Numbered from the stretch's first letter, positions 1 to 8,055 are shown. The stretch: 23,434 nt of DNA from a bacterium (GCA_030433195.1 JAUIME010000008.1:1-23434), one strand, 5' to 3'. A program made the numbers and translations. The notes: generated by a model from the letters alone, not told the origin.

Positions 1-448
1 CGCCCGTCGCGCGCGCGATCACCGCGCCGGCCACGCGCTGCACATCGACGCTCGTGAAGTCGTGGCTCCCGTAGCGTCGCGTCGTAACGCGAAATGCATG
101 ATCCGCGTCGATCCATTCCTGCCAATCGATCGCCGCGACGCGCGCCTCGATCGCCGTGAGTGGGTCGCTCGCGGGCAACTCGAACGTCACGAGCGGCCGT
201 AGAATGTGGTGGATCGAGCGCATGCGGCTGACCGCGTCGTGCAGCGTGTCGAACGGCGCATCCGCCTCGGCACGGACGCGACCGCGCGCACCGCTCGCCT
301 TGCGACGCACGGCCGATCGCGCGATGCCGACCTCCTCGGCACGATCCACGAACTCGGAGAACGCGAGCGAGTCGAGTCCGGGATTGGTCGTGAACTCGAT
401 CACGCTCGGCGCCGCTTCAGGAGATGATGCGTCGGGAGCGTCCGTCAC
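1..448 (-). CDS. THUMP-domain RNA methyltransferase, N-terminal part (runs off the left edge)
   Basis: The minus strand is open from a GTG at 448 to the window edge, giving 149 codons. The end of the visible part reads FRVTTRRYGSHDFTSVDVQR, followed by a segment rich in A, G and V. This matches the THUMP RNA-binding domain of the RlmL/RlmK/Trm14 type (F-V...R.G.H.FTS.D). The N-terminal TNPGLDSLAFSEFV segment matches the usual opening TNPGLE-L of these enzymes. The SAM-binding methyltransferase domain with its NPPY motif should lie beyond the edge, so the catalytic part is not seen and the target (23S rRNA guanine or tRNA) is inferred only from the family. The GTG overlaps the TGA stop of the upstream hydrolase (GTGA), which suggests translational coupling. 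Family call fairly sure, exact member unsure. Confidence 0.72.
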   Translation of the reverse strand, partial: MTDAPDASSPEAAPSVIEFTTNPGLDSLAFSEFVDRAEEVGIARSAVRRKASGARGRVRAEADAPFDTLHDAVSRMRSIHHILRPLVTFELPASDPLTAIEARVAAIDWQEWIDADHAFRVTTRRYGSHDFTSVDVQRVAGAVIARATG

Positions 449-1413
449 TTCGCTCCGAGGCTCTTCGCGACGATGCCGACCCACATGTCGGGCTTCATGA
501 AACCGGCACCCCACACCTCGTCGTGCTCGGCGCTCGGCTTCGCGGCGATGATCTCCGATTGCGACATGCCTTGCTCGACCATGCCGCGGATCTTCTTGCG
601 CATCGCGACGAGCAGGTCCCGATAGGCGCGCAACTCGGCGACGCCCGACAGCGGTCCGTGACCCGGGATGATCTTCGTGTCGTCGTTCGCGATCTCGAGC
701 ACCTTGTTCGCGGCCGCGATCACGCCGTCGACGTTGCCGCCGCTCGAGAGGTCGATGAACGGGTACATGCCGTTGAAGTAGCAATCGCCCATGTGGATCG
801 CGTTCGCGTCGCGGAACCAGACGATGGCGTCGCCGTCGGTGTGTGCGTCGTTCACGTGGAAGACGTGGATCGTCTCACCGTTGTAGTGGAACGTGATGTC
901 GTCTTCGAACGTAACGACCGGGAGCGCCGCGGCGGGCGACGGCGGCGTCGTTCGGTTGAACACCTCGTTGAATTGCTCGGTGCTCATCCGCTTGCGGACG
1001 TTCTCGTGGGCGACGAGGACCGCCCCCTGGCTTCCGAACTCGGCGTTGCCGCCCGTGTGGTCGCCGTGCCAATGCGTGTTCAACAGAAACCGCACGGGGT
1101 GGTCCGTGAGCTCGGCGATCGCGGTGCGGATCTTGTCGGCCAGCGGGGCATACTGATCGTCGACCAGGAACACGCCGTCGTCGCCGACCGACACCGCGAG
1201 GTTACCTCCGCGCCCGGTGAACATCGTCACGGTACCGCCGACCTCGACGGCTTCGATCTTCACGGCCTTCCAGATGTCGGCCTGAGCGCAGGCCTCCGAT
1301 GCGGTGAACGGCATCATGGTGGCCAGGAGCGCGAGCGCGAGGATCGAGCGGGCGATCGCGGCGCGGTGCGATCGAATCGAGAGCGGGCGACAGGCGCGCG
1401 AGCGACGAATCAT
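445..1413 (-). CDS. Exported metallo-beta-lactamase-fold hydrolase
   Basis: A 322-residue protein. I chose the ATG at 1413 because GGAGG lies seven bases upstream and a signal peptide follows: a basic start, a hydrophobic stretch around residues 22-36, and probable cleavage after ACAQA near residue 44. An upstream ATG at 1467 has no such site. The metal site is complete: HWHGDH at 114-119, AHTDGD with His191, Asp210 in HMGD, and His242 in PGHG. This is the cyclase/SoxH-like branch of MBL-fold proteins (periplasmic, class B-like folds); the substrate cannot be read from the sequence. Residues 278-322 form a C-terminal helical tail (SEIIAAKPSAEHDE, then GFMKPDMW) typical of this subgroup. The stop overlaps the start of the methyltransferase gene. 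A true carbapenemase role is unlikely because these relatives are common non-resistance enzymes. Confidence 0.85.
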   Translation of the reverse strand: MIRRSRACRPLSIRSHRAAIARSILALALLATMMPFTASEACAQADIWKAVKIEAVEVGGTVTMFTGRGGNLAVSVGDDGVFLVDDQYAPLADKIRTAIAELTDHPVRFLLNTHWHGDHTGGNAEFGSQGAVLVAHENVRKRMSTEQFNEVFNRTTPPSPAAALPVVTFEDDITFHYNGETIHVFHVNDAHTDGDAIVWFRDANAIHMGDCYFNGMYPFIDLSSGGNVDGVIAAANKVLEIANDDTKIIPGHGPLSGVAELRAYRDLLVAMRKKIRGMVEQGMSQSEIIAAKPSAEHDEVWGAGFMKPDMWVGIVAKSLGAK

Positions 1414-1714
1414 GGTAGAGCCTCCGGAAAGCGGGTCGGTTGCATGGGCGAGGTCTAGGCGCGTCATTATGGATCGGCGACCCGGCTACGCGCAAGGTCA
1501 CGGCGATCGCGGCCCGGCCGCGCCCTGACGCCGACGAGGCCGCGGTTGCGCAGAAGTCGGATTCCGAGCCGGGAATCCTGGCACCTCCGTGGGCAGGACT
1601 GCGCGAAGATCCCCGTGGACGGGTCGCGCGGGCACCGCTTCACCGCGGACGCTCGCGGCCCTCGAACCCGAAGATGTGAGATTCGAGTCCCCGAAGTAGG
1701 TGAGGAGACGAGCG
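1414..1714. promoter_or_regulatory. Divergent intergenic region between the MBL hydrolase and the TPR lipoprotein genes
   Basis: This 301-base gap separates divergently read genes and must hold both promoters. I see no convincing -35/-10 pair. It contains a small perfect inverted repeat, GGATTCC-GAGCCG-GGAATCC, at 1559-1578. The plus-strand ribosome site GAGGAG is at 1702-1707. Confidence 0.4.
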
Positions 1715-3400
1715 ATGAAAGAGACCCAAGACAGATTCCGGATTGTGCTCGCGGTCGCGTGCCTCGCGATCGCGGTCGGGTGCCAGTCGACGCCCGAGCG
1801 CAGGACTTCGCTGAGTGTCGAGTCCCTCGCGGACGACGGCTACTACGACATCGGCAGTTTCCATCGCCCGGTCGCGACGATGAGCGCCGAGGCGCAGCGG
1901 TGGTTCGATCGCGGGTTGCTGCTGTGCTACGGATTCAACCATGAGGAAGGAATCCGCTGCTTCGAGCGCGCGATCGAAGCGGATCCCGATTGCGCGATGG
2001 CGCACTGGGGCGTCGCGTACGCATACGGGCCGAACATCAACAACACCGAGATGATGCCCGACGCGATAAAGGCCGCGGTCGCCGCGGTGCGTGAAGCGAG
2101 AGAGCGCGTGCGCCCCGACGAGCCGCTCGAGCGCGCGTTGATCGATGCTTTGTCGACGCGATATGCGTTGCCCGGCGAGGGCGAGCGGAAGGCGCTCGAC
2201 AAGGCGTACATCGACGCGATGCGTGACGTCTACGCCGATCACCGTGACGATGCCGATGTCGTCGCGTTGTATACCGAGTCGCTCATGATGCTGCGACCGT
2301 GGCACTACTGGAGCCCCGAAGGCGAGGCGGCGCCCGAAACCCCCGAGATCGTCGCGACGCTCGAAGACGGCCTCGAGCGTTTCCCGGATCACCCGGCCCT
2401 GTGTCACTTCTACATCCACACGATGGAAGCGTCGCCGTATCGCGCGAAGGCCATCCCGGCTGCGGATCGACTCGGCGACTACGCGCCGGGTTCGGGGCAT
2501 CTCGTGCACATGCCGTCGCACATCTACATCGGCATCGGCGACTATCCGGCGGCGGTGCTCGCAAACCAGAAGGCGATCTCGGCCGACCTCGATTTCGTCG
2601 AGCGCGAAGGCGGAATGAACTTCTACACGCTGTACCGCGTGCACAACTACCACTTCCTGACCTATGCAGCGATGTTCGACGGCCGCAGTGAGATCGCGCT
2701 GACGTCGGCGCGCGAGATGGTCGGGCAGATTCCCGACGCGCTGCTCGCCGACATCCCCGATATCCTGGAAGCGTTCCTGCCGATTCCGTTGCACGTCATG
2801 ATTCGGTTCGGGCAGTGGGACGCGATTCTCGAAGAGCCCGAGCCGCGAGCCGATCGACCGTTCGAACTCGCCGTGTGGCACTACGCTCGCGGCATCGCTT
2901 ATGCGACGCTCGGCCGGGTTGCCGAGGCCGAAGCCGAGCGCGTCGCGTTCCGTGCAGCGGCGCCGAAGGTGCCCGAGAATTACATCCTGTTCCAGAACAC
3001 GTGCAAGGACGTTCTCTCCATCGCGAGCCACATGCTCGACGGCGAGATCGAATACCGAAAGGGTGAGTACGACGAGGCGTTCGCGAGCTTGCGCGAAGCG
3101 GTCCGTCGCGACGACGCGCTCAACTACGACGAACCGTGGGGTTGGATGCAGCCTGCGCGGCACGCGCTCGGCGCGCTGCTGCTCGAACAAGGACGGGCAG
3201 CGGAAGCGGCCGCGGTCTACGAGAAGGATCTCGAACGCTATCCGAACAACGGTTGGACGCTGCACGGTCTCGCGCGATGCTACGAGCGACTCGGAAAGTC
3301 CGAGCTGGCCGCGGCGACCGACGCGCGCTTCACGAAGGCGTGGGAACGAGCTGACGTCACGATTCGCGCGTCGTGCTTCTGCGCGATCGGTGATGCGTAG
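1715..3400 (+). CDS. TPR-repeat lipoprotein
   Basis: A 561-residue protein starting at the ATG behind GAGGAG; a GTG at 1700 in the same frame overlaps that site and is less likely. A lipoprotein signal is visible: a hydrophobic core at residues 9-20 and the lipobox IAVGC with Cys23, so it is probably lipid-anchored in the periplasm or outer membrane. Residues 55-105 hold a TPR unit (AQRWFDRGLLLCYGFNHEEG, then CFERAIEADPDCAMAHWG). Further helical-repeat pairs occur near 395-425 and 435-545. The middle contains CHFYIHTMEAS (230-240) and HMPSHIYIGIGDY (265-277), conserved signatures of a large family of TPR proteins of unknown function. No enzyme motif is seen. It appears to be monocistronic, with a terminator-like hairpin after it. 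A scaffolding or protein-binding role is inferred from the fold only. Confidence 0.85.
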   Translation: MKETQDRFRIVLAVACLAIAVGCQSTPERRTSLSVESLADDGYYDIGSFHRPVATMSAEAQRWFDRGLLLCYGFNHEEGIRCFERAIEADPDCAMAHWGVAYAYGPNINNTEMMPDAIKAAVAAVREARERVRPDEPLERALIDALSTRYALPGEGERKALDKAYIDAMRDVYADHRDDADVVALYTESLMMLRPWHYWSPEGEAAPETPEIVATLEDGLERFPDHPALCHFYIHTMEASPYRAKAIPAADRLGDYAPGSGHLVHMPSHIYIGIGDYPAAVLANQKAISADLDFVEREGGMNFYTLYRVHNYHFLTYAAMFDGRSEIALTSAREMVGQIPDALLADIPDILEAFLPIPLHVMIRFGQWDAILEEPEPRADRPFELAVWHYARGIAYATLGRVAEAEAERVAFRAAAPKVPENYILFQNTCKDVLSIASHMLDGEIEYRKGEYDEAFASLREAVRRDDALNYDEPWGWMQPARHALGALLLEQGRAAEAAAVYEKDLERYPNNGWTLHGLARCYERLGKSELAAATDARFTKAWERADVTIRASCFCAIGDA

Positions 3401-3436
3401 CAGGCACAACCCTTCGGTTCCATGAGGACACGGTTC

Positions 3437-3471
3437 CGGCCGGTCGTCGCGTCCTGCGTGATGGCCGGCCG
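3437..3471 (+). terminator. Candidate rho-independent terminator after the TPR lipoprotein gene
   Basis: The arms CGGCCGG (3437-3443) and CCGGCCG (3465-3471) are perfectly complementary, with a smaller CGC/GCG stem inside the loop. Three T residues follow directly. It lies 36 bases after the stop and ends 47 bases before the next start. Confidence 0.5.
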
Positions 3472-3518
3472 TTTGCGTCTCGAATGGCAGAAGGTCTCGA
3501 GAAGAAAAGGAAACGGAC

Positions 3519-4700
3519 ATGAACGGACGAAGGACTCTCCTCCGACTCCTGTGGGCATCGGGATTCGCAGGGCTCGCCGCGCTCCTCCCCGCACTCGCCG
3601 TAGCGGGGACGACCGTGCAGACGTACGAGGACGGAACGAATCCGAGCGGTTGGCGGTACGGTCCGCCCGTGACGATCGAAGCGGCGGGCGGGAACCCCGG
3701 TCGTTACCTTCGCACCGCGGGGCTCGACACGTTCGCACCCCAACTGCGGTCGAGCCTGCAACAGCACGTCTTCACGGGCGACTATCGAGCCCGAGGCGTG
3801 AGCTCGATCGGCGTCGACGTCATCGTGCATTCCACCGACTTCGCGTCGGGAGGGCGCCCGCTCGCGCTCATTCTCGTGCACGACAACGGCACCGTCGGTG
3901 ACACGAGCGACGACTACGGCGCATATCGACTCTCGACCGACTTCGTTCCCGAAGAAGGCCAGGGTTGGGCATCGTTCGACTTCGAGGTGCCCTCCCAAGA
4001 AACGTCGCTTCCGGCCGATTGGCAGATGATCGACTACTCGGGAGGCGGGACGCCGGCGGGCGATTGGAACGACGTGATCGAAGACGTGGCGTACGTCATC
4101 TTCTTTCACGGAGACCCGACCTTCTTCTACATCTTCCAGATGTGGGACCTCGGAGCCGACAACACGCGCATCACCGAGCTCGACAGCTTCGCGTGCGCGG
4201 ATGGTGCTGTGAACGCGGCGTGCGGTGCGGGCGAGAACCTCTTGTCGGCGAACGGGGAGGATGGTGGAGCGCAGCACGTCGTCGAGCGTGGTACGTCCGA
4301 TCCGTTCTCTCTCACGATCGCCGAAGCCCCGGTCGAACAAGGCGACGGCGAGACGTCAGCCGCGTGCGTCTACGCATGGCTTGCCGAGCCCGCGGAGGGC
4401 GACGAGGTCGTCCTTCCGAAGAATCTCGGCGCGATGTGCTTCGGTCCGCTCCAGATCACGACACGTTCGCCGCGTTTGATCTGGAACGCGATCGGTTTCC
4501 CGACGAAGCTCGGCGACGACGACGCGCCGGGCCCCCTCCCGGTCATTCCCGACGCGGGCAGCTTCGAGCTGCTCTCGCTTCCGAGTGGCCCGGGTGCCGC
4601 GCTCTCGGTCACGTTCCAGGGGTTGGTCGCCGACGGCTGCTCGCAAGGCTCGGTCGCGTACAGCGTCACGAACGGCATCGTGGTTCGTTTCGCCGACTGA
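3519..4700 (+). CDS. Secreted protein of unknown function with a shared C-terminal domain
   Basis: A 393-residue protein. The ATG follows AAGGA by seven bases. Residues 1-29 form a signal peptide (RR near the start, a Leu/Ala-rich core, cleavage after AVA). Residues 30-230 look like a beta-sandwich resembling laminin-B or carbohydrate-binding domains: YEDGTNPSGWRYG, NPGRYLRT, a long middle with FASGGRPLALILVHDNG, and GDWNDVIEDVAYVIFFHGDP. This is a resemblance by eye, not a firm family call. Residues 282-393 form a distinct domain (VYAWLAEP, LIWNAIG, VTFQGLVAD, SVTNGIVVRF at the end) that also closes the proteins at 5501-6871 and 18239-20113. Cysteines at the domain junction suggest disulfides in an oxidising compartment. 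No catalytic motif is recognised. Terminator-like hairpins on both sides point to a single-gene transcript. Confidence 0.8.
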   Translation: MNGRRTLLRLLWASGFAGLAALLPALAVAGTTVQTYEDGTNPSGWRYGPPVTIEAAGGNPGRYLRTAGLDTFAPQLRSSLQQHVFTGDYRARGVSSIGVDVIVHSTDFASGGRPLALILVHDNGTVGDTSDDYGAYRLSTDFVPEEGQGWASFDFEVPSQETSLPADWQMIDYSGGGTPAGDWNDVIEDVAYVIFFHGDPTFFYIFQMWDLGADNTRITELDSFACADGAVNAACGAGENLLSANGEDGGAQHVVERGTSDPFSLTIAEAPVEQGDGETSAACVYAWLAEPAEGDEVVLPKNLGAMCFGPLQITTRSPRLIWNAIGFPTKLGDDDAPGPLPVIPDAGSFELLSLPSGPGAALSVTFQGLVADGCSQGSVAYSVTNGIVVRFAD

Positions 4701-4729
4701 CGGACACGACTCCCATCACGATCATGGCA

Positions 4730-4766
4730 AGCGACCCGCCCGCGAGACCACGCGAGGCGGGTCGCT
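4730..4766 (+). terminator. Hairpin terminator after the secreted-protein gene
   Basis: AGCGACCCGCC (4730-4740) and GGCGGGTCGCT (4756-4766) are perfect 11-base complementary arms, with an inner CGCG/CGCG pairing in the loop. It starts 29 bases after the stop. There is no strong T run, so it may be rho-dependent or an mRNA-stabilising stem. Confidence 0.55.
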
Positions 4767-5085
4767 GTCTACGACGACTCGTCGCACGCTTCGTCTCCCG
4801 CGTCGTCTCCCTCCCTCCTTCGCCGTACTTCCCGCAGCGTTCGTACGGCTTCGTTTCCGCATGCGCGTCACGACGCGCTTGCAGTTCCGACGGCCTGTTG
4901 TCTTCGGACGTTTGCAATCGTCCCGGGTAAACAGCGAATCTTCGACTTTTCTGCGATGGTCCAATGGCAAGCAGCCCTTCGAGATATTGGTCGGTCAGCA
5001 TTCGAGGCGAGTGTTGCGACTCCAAATCTTCACTTGCCTAACTGAACGCAGTCGAGTAGAAGGGAAGGACTCTCGGAAAAGGAAG

Positions 5086-5112
5086 ACTCGCAGGGATTGA
5101 AATCTTGCGAGT
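5086..5112. repeat. Hairpin-forming inverted repeat
   Basis: ACTCGCA (5086-5092) pairs perfectly with TGCGAGT (5106-5112). The inner bases GGAT and ATCT extend the stem around a TGAA loop with one bulged G. It lies in the non-coding stretch about 390 bases before the gene at 5501. Confidence 0.45.
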
Positions 5113-5444
5113 GATGATCAAAGAGAATTCAGCCTGGCAGCTCGAGTGTGCGAGCGCGGTTCGGAGACCGTGATTCGCGAATCGTGGGGTGTAGTTCGTC
5201 CCGTGATTCGAGAGGCTCGCCTCGACTCGATTCGATTGGAAGATCGAGCTGCAGACCTCGTTTCAGCCGCGGGCTACCGGTACGTCTTCATCGGGCTCGA
5301 AATCCGCAGAAGCTTCGTGCGCGGCAAGTCTGTCCGCTGAGGGTCTGTCCCATGCGATCGACGAATCGGCGGCCCACGATGGAGCAATCCTGAGAAAAAC
5401 GCGAGGAGGTTTGGGGGTGTACGGCGCGTAACTCACCGACATGT

Positions 5445-5460
5445 CTTGGTGGCCACCAAG
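5445..5460. promoter_or_regulatory. 16-base perfect palindrome, candidate operator
   Basis: CTTGGTGGCCACCAAG reads identically on both strands. It ends 40 bases upstream of the ATG at 5501 and 27 bases upstream of its GGAGGT ribosome site, where a dimeric repressor site or a 5' leader element would sit. Confidence 0.4.
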
Positions 5461-5500
5461 GATGACACTTTCCTTAGGTTCGAGAATGGAGGTAACGACC

Positions 5501-6871
5501 ATGCGTAAGGTTACTCTTCTTGTCGCTATCGGCATCGCATGCTTCGGCACGGCGGCCATGGCTCAACAGAACGCGCTCACGTCGGCACTCGACTCCCCGA
5601 TCAAGATGGAGGCGGAAGCGTACCGGTCCGGCAACGAGCAGATCGTCTGCACGCTCGCGCTTCCGGCGAGCGCTGCCTTGTTCGGCACCGACGTCCACGA
5701 CGGCGTTTTCATTCAGAATGAGCTCTTCTCGCCGTTTCGCGTCTTCTCGTTCGACGAGAACTGCGCGCCGATCTCGACTTGGTCGACGGGAGGCGTCGCT
5801 GGGCTGACGGCGACAGGGATCGGCTACCCGAACGGCACGATGGGCATGACGTACTGGCTCTGTGATCCGTTCGGAGGCGCGACGATCACGGAGTACATGA
5901 TCGGAGGCGTCCCCACCGGCAACGTCCTCGCGACGCCGGCGGGCGGTTCGGTCTGGGGCTCTCTGGTCGTCGACGACAACCTGGCGGGCGAGATCATGTG
6001 CATCAATGAGATCGCCCTCGATTCGTACACGTGCATCGACGCGGCAGCCGGTGGGGCGATCGTTTGCTTCTTCCCGAACGCCGACAACTCGGGGGGTGGG
6101 GGAGCGTTCGGCAATGGCTCGACAGACGCCGTTGAACCTGGGGACTGTTCGGGCCAGACGCTCGTGCAGAGCTCCGGTACGATTACGGAGGCACAGGTGA
6201 CCCGGGCGGGTCAGTACGACTGCACGGGGAATGATCCGGCTTGCACGAGTCGTTGGTGTTTCGCGATCACGGCTTCGACGTTCATCAACGGAATCTGCGA
6301 GTACAGTTCCGTGGGCGGCGACCGCAACATGATGTGCGCCGACAATGTCACGTCGACGATGTTCAACCTGTCGCAGCCCATCGGCATCGCCGACTGCCAG
6401 GACACCGATCTCGACATGGCTCTCGTTTGGGTGAATGGTAGCCAAGGCGGCGGCGACTTCAACGTCGACGTCAACACGAACGGAACCCTGTCCGTCGGCG
6501 TGCAGAAGACGGGAGCGGGGAACGGCAAGTTCGTGCACCACATGAACGCCGGTATCCCGACCGCGGCAACGGTCGGCGCTCTCTTCGACCTGGGGAGTTC
6601 GTGCTTCCCGTTCTTGGGTGGCGCGCCGGTGGTCGTCGAGAACAACGTCGGCAAGACGAATCTCGTCGGCGCGTCGAGCTACTTCGGCGCCCCGATCGCG
6701 AATCCGAGCAAGGCACCGACGTTCCTCGCTTCGCTTCTCCAGGCCAATGTCGACACGGTCAACCTGGGAGTGGGGCAGAGGTTCACCCACCAGCTCATCG
6801 CGCTCAACGGCGCCAGTGCGTCAGCAAAGGGTGGTTCGCTATCCAATGGCGTCATCATGACGATGCAGTAA
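5501..6871 (+). CDS. Secreted Cys-rich protein of unknown function with a shared C-terminal domain
   Basis: A 456-residue protein. The start is fixed by GGAGGT at 5488-5493, seven bases ahead; the in-frame ATG at 5441 gives a non-signal extension that contains the palindrome and is unlikely. Residues 1-21 are a signal peptide ending AMA|QQ. Residues 22-330 are Gly/Thr/Asp-rich with about 14 cysteines in loosely repeated blocks (VFSFDENCAPISTW, TYWLCDPFGG, GEIMCINEIALDSYTCID), suggesting a disulfide-bonded beta-rich, possibly propeller-like, extracellular domain. Residues 344-456 form the shared domain (FVHHMNAG, LFDLGSSCFPFL, NNVGKTNLVG, APTFLASLLQ, SLSNGVIMTM). No enzyme motif is recognised. 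It is followed by two hairpins, so it is probably transcribed alone. A surface or adhesion role is a guess. Confidence 0.8.
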   Translation: MRKVTLLVAIGIACFGTAAMAQQNALTSALDSPIKMEAEAYRSGNEQIVCTLALPASAALFGTDVHDGVFIQNELFSPFRVFSFDENCAPISTWSTGGVAGLTATGIGYPNGTMGMTYWLCDPFGGATITEYMIGGVPTGNVLATPAGGSVWGSLVVDDNLAGEIMCINEIALDSYTCIDAAAGGAIVCFFPNADNSGGGGAFGNGSTDAVEPGDCSGQTLVQSSGTITEAQVTRAGQYDCTGNDPACTSRWCFAITASTFINGICEYSSVGGDRNMMCADNVTSTMFNLSQPIGIADCQDTDLDMALVWVNGSQGGGDFNVDVNTNGTLSVGVQKTGAGNGKFVHHMNAGIPTAATVGALFDLGSSCFPFLGGAPVVVENNVGKTNLVGASSYFGAPIANPSKAPTFLASLLQANVDTVNLGVGQRFTHQLIALNGASASAKGGSLSNGVIMTMQ

Positions 6872-6883
6872 AGCCTGCTGCGA

Positions 6884-6903
6884 GACCGAGACGGAACTCG
6901 GTC
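6884..6903 (+). terminator. Hairpin after the secreted protein gene
   Basis: GACCGAG (6884-6890) and CTCGGTC (6897-6903) form a perfect 7-base stem with an ACGGAA loop, 12 bases after the stop. No T run follows. Confidence 0.45.
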
Positions 6904-6958
6904 ACGGGCGCTTAGGGGAAGATGTCGCGCGATCTCCTACCCGCGCGATCTCGAGGTT

Positions 6959-6991
6959 GAGCGGGCGAGAGCTTCACCCTCTCGCCCGCTC
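6959..6991. terminator. Strong 13-bp hairpin, probable bidirectional terminator
   Basis: GAGCGGGCGAGAG (6959-6971) and CTCTCGCCCGCTC (6979-6991) are perfectly complementary around a 7-base loop. It lies between the convergent genes ending at 6871 (plus) and 7306 (minus), where a shared terminator is expected. Confidence 0.6.
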
Positions 6992-7305
6992 CGTTGGTCC
7001 CGATCTTGGCACGGCAAGGGGCGCCAAGGGGTCTTCCTTTTCCGGGAGGGCCGGTAGGCGCGCCTTGCCGCGCCGTTTCTCGCTCGATCAGGTTGCCATC
7101 TATCGCGGCACGTTGCCAGCCGGCAGTTGGACTTTCTTCGGTAGTTTCGGCCGGTGCGTACGAGGCAAGGAGCTCGAGCACGCGAGCCATGTCGCAGTCT
7201 GCCAAGAAGATCGACCGGCAGTGCCGCTCGACGCGCTGCGAGTGTGCGGTGGGCGTCACCGGAAGCGAAGGGGCCGCGCCGGGTGCGGCGGCGGGCCTCG
7301 TTTCG
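6992..7305. other. Non-coding convergent region with a large imperfect inverted repeat
   Basis: No supported gene. An inverted repeat with 14-base arms and one mismatch (7012-7025 against 7057-7070) encloses 31 bases and could fold into a large stem. A minus-strand frame starting with GTG at 7259 has coding-like codons for its first 40 residues (for example SIFLADCDMARVLELLASYA), then becomes Pro/Gly/Arg-rich. It has no ribosome site and runs through the 6959-6991 hairpin, so I do not call it a gene, but it could be a remnant. Confidence 0.3.
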
Positions 7306-8055
7306 TCAGAGCAGCAAGACCGCGAGGTTGTGCGCGAAGTGCAGCACGATCCCCGGGACGAGACTCCCCGAACGCGCGCGGAGTTCTCCCGCGATCCAGC
7401 CGAAGGCGAAGAAGTACGGGAACGAAAGCGGCGAAGCGCCGAGGCCGTGCGAGATCGCGAAGAGCGCGGCGGTGACGGCGATCGTCGTGCGCTGCGAAGC
7501 GAGGCGTCGGCATGCGGTCCAAAGCACGCCCCGATCGAGCCACTCTTCGGCGAGCGCGGGCAAGACGGCGGTGCCGAGTACCGTGAGGATCGTGACGGCT
7601 TCGGGATCCGAAGCGACGAGTCCTTCCGGCGGGTCGAGTAGCGCGAGCAGGGCGCCGTGATATCCGAGGTTGAGCGCGAAGAGTGGCACCGTGAGCGCGA
7701 GTCCGATCGCGATCCAACCCGGGGTGGCGGGTCCCGCGAAGCTCGCGCGCCACGGCCGGCCCCCGATGGCGAGGATCGCGGCCGCGCCGCAACCCGCGAA
7801 GAGCGTGTGGGTGATCGCGAGCGAGGCGGCCTCGCCGAGGGCGTGGGCTTCGGCGACGGCGGCCGCGACGACGAGGCTCACGAGGACTCCGCCGTACGTG
7901 ATCGCGATGCCACGCAGAGCGCTTTGCACGGCGCGATTCTCGGACTGCCGCTCCTTGCGCCGTTCACGAGCCGTTTCGAGCGTGGCGACGCCGCACTCGG
8001 GGCAGAAGCGAGACGCTTCTCGCAACTCGGCGCCGCAAGACGCGCACTGCATCAT
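7306..8055 (-). CDS. CPBP (Abi/CAAX-protease-like) membrane protease with N-terminal zinc ribbon
   Basis: A 249-residue protein. The first ATG at 8055 overlaps the TGA of the gene upstream (ATGA); a second ATG follows immediately. Residues 4-21 form a zinc ribbon (CASC, then CPEC: Cys4, 7, 18, 21). A charged linker leads to several hydrophobic helices from about residue 45. The CPBP glutamic-protease motifs are all present: EEWLDR at 160-165, FAISH at 199-203 and HFAHN at 239-243. The family comprises intramembrane proteases related to Rce1, some involved in bacteriocin self-immunity or maturation. The substrate here is unknown. The short overlap with a second zinc-ribbon membrane protein suggests that they act together. 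Family call firm, role open. Confidence 0.87.
   Translation of the reverse strand: MMQCASCGAELREASRFCPECGVATLETARERRKERQSENRAVQSALRGIAITYGGVLVSLVVAAAVAEAHALGEAASLAITHTLFAGCGAAAILAIGGRPWRASFAGPATPGWIAIGLALTVPLFALNLGYHGALLALLDPPEGLVASDPEAVTILTVLGTAVLPALAEEWLDRGVLWTACRRLASQRTTIAVTAALFAISHGLGASPLSFPYFFAFGWIAGELRARSGSLVPGIVLHFAHNLAVLLL

Larger units (their letters stand above)
4767..5500 (+). promoter_or_regulatory. Long non-coding stretch upstream of the secreted protein at 5501
   Basis: No convincing gene is visible in about 730 bases. From about 4910 the composition becomes visibly less GC-rich than the coding DNA around it. The stretch holds a hairpin at 5086-5112, a 12-base palindrome GATTCGCGAATC at 5172-5183, a direct repeat of GTCTGTCC around 5329-5351 and a 16-base palindrome at 5445-5460. 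Short reading frames here (for example 5146-5340) lack ribosome sites and recognisable content. It may be a promoter region with a long 5' leader, or hold a small RNA; neither can be shown from sequence alone. Confidence 0.35.

Noticed and set aside
1681..1695. tRNA-like T-loop sequence (GATTCGAGTCC)
   Set aside because: The flanking bases do not form the T-arm stem, and no acceptor, D or anticodon arms are found around it.
1640..3520. Long minus-strand frame (626 codons) opposite the TPR lipoprotein gene
   Set aside because: Arg/Val/Asp-rich translation with no domain or ribosome site. The plus strand has a lipobox, TPR motifs and a good start, so this is an antisense shadow typical of GC-rich DNA.
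5146..5340. 64-codon plus-strand frame in the non-coding stretch
   Set aside because: No ribosome site and no recognisable protein features. It probably arises by chance.
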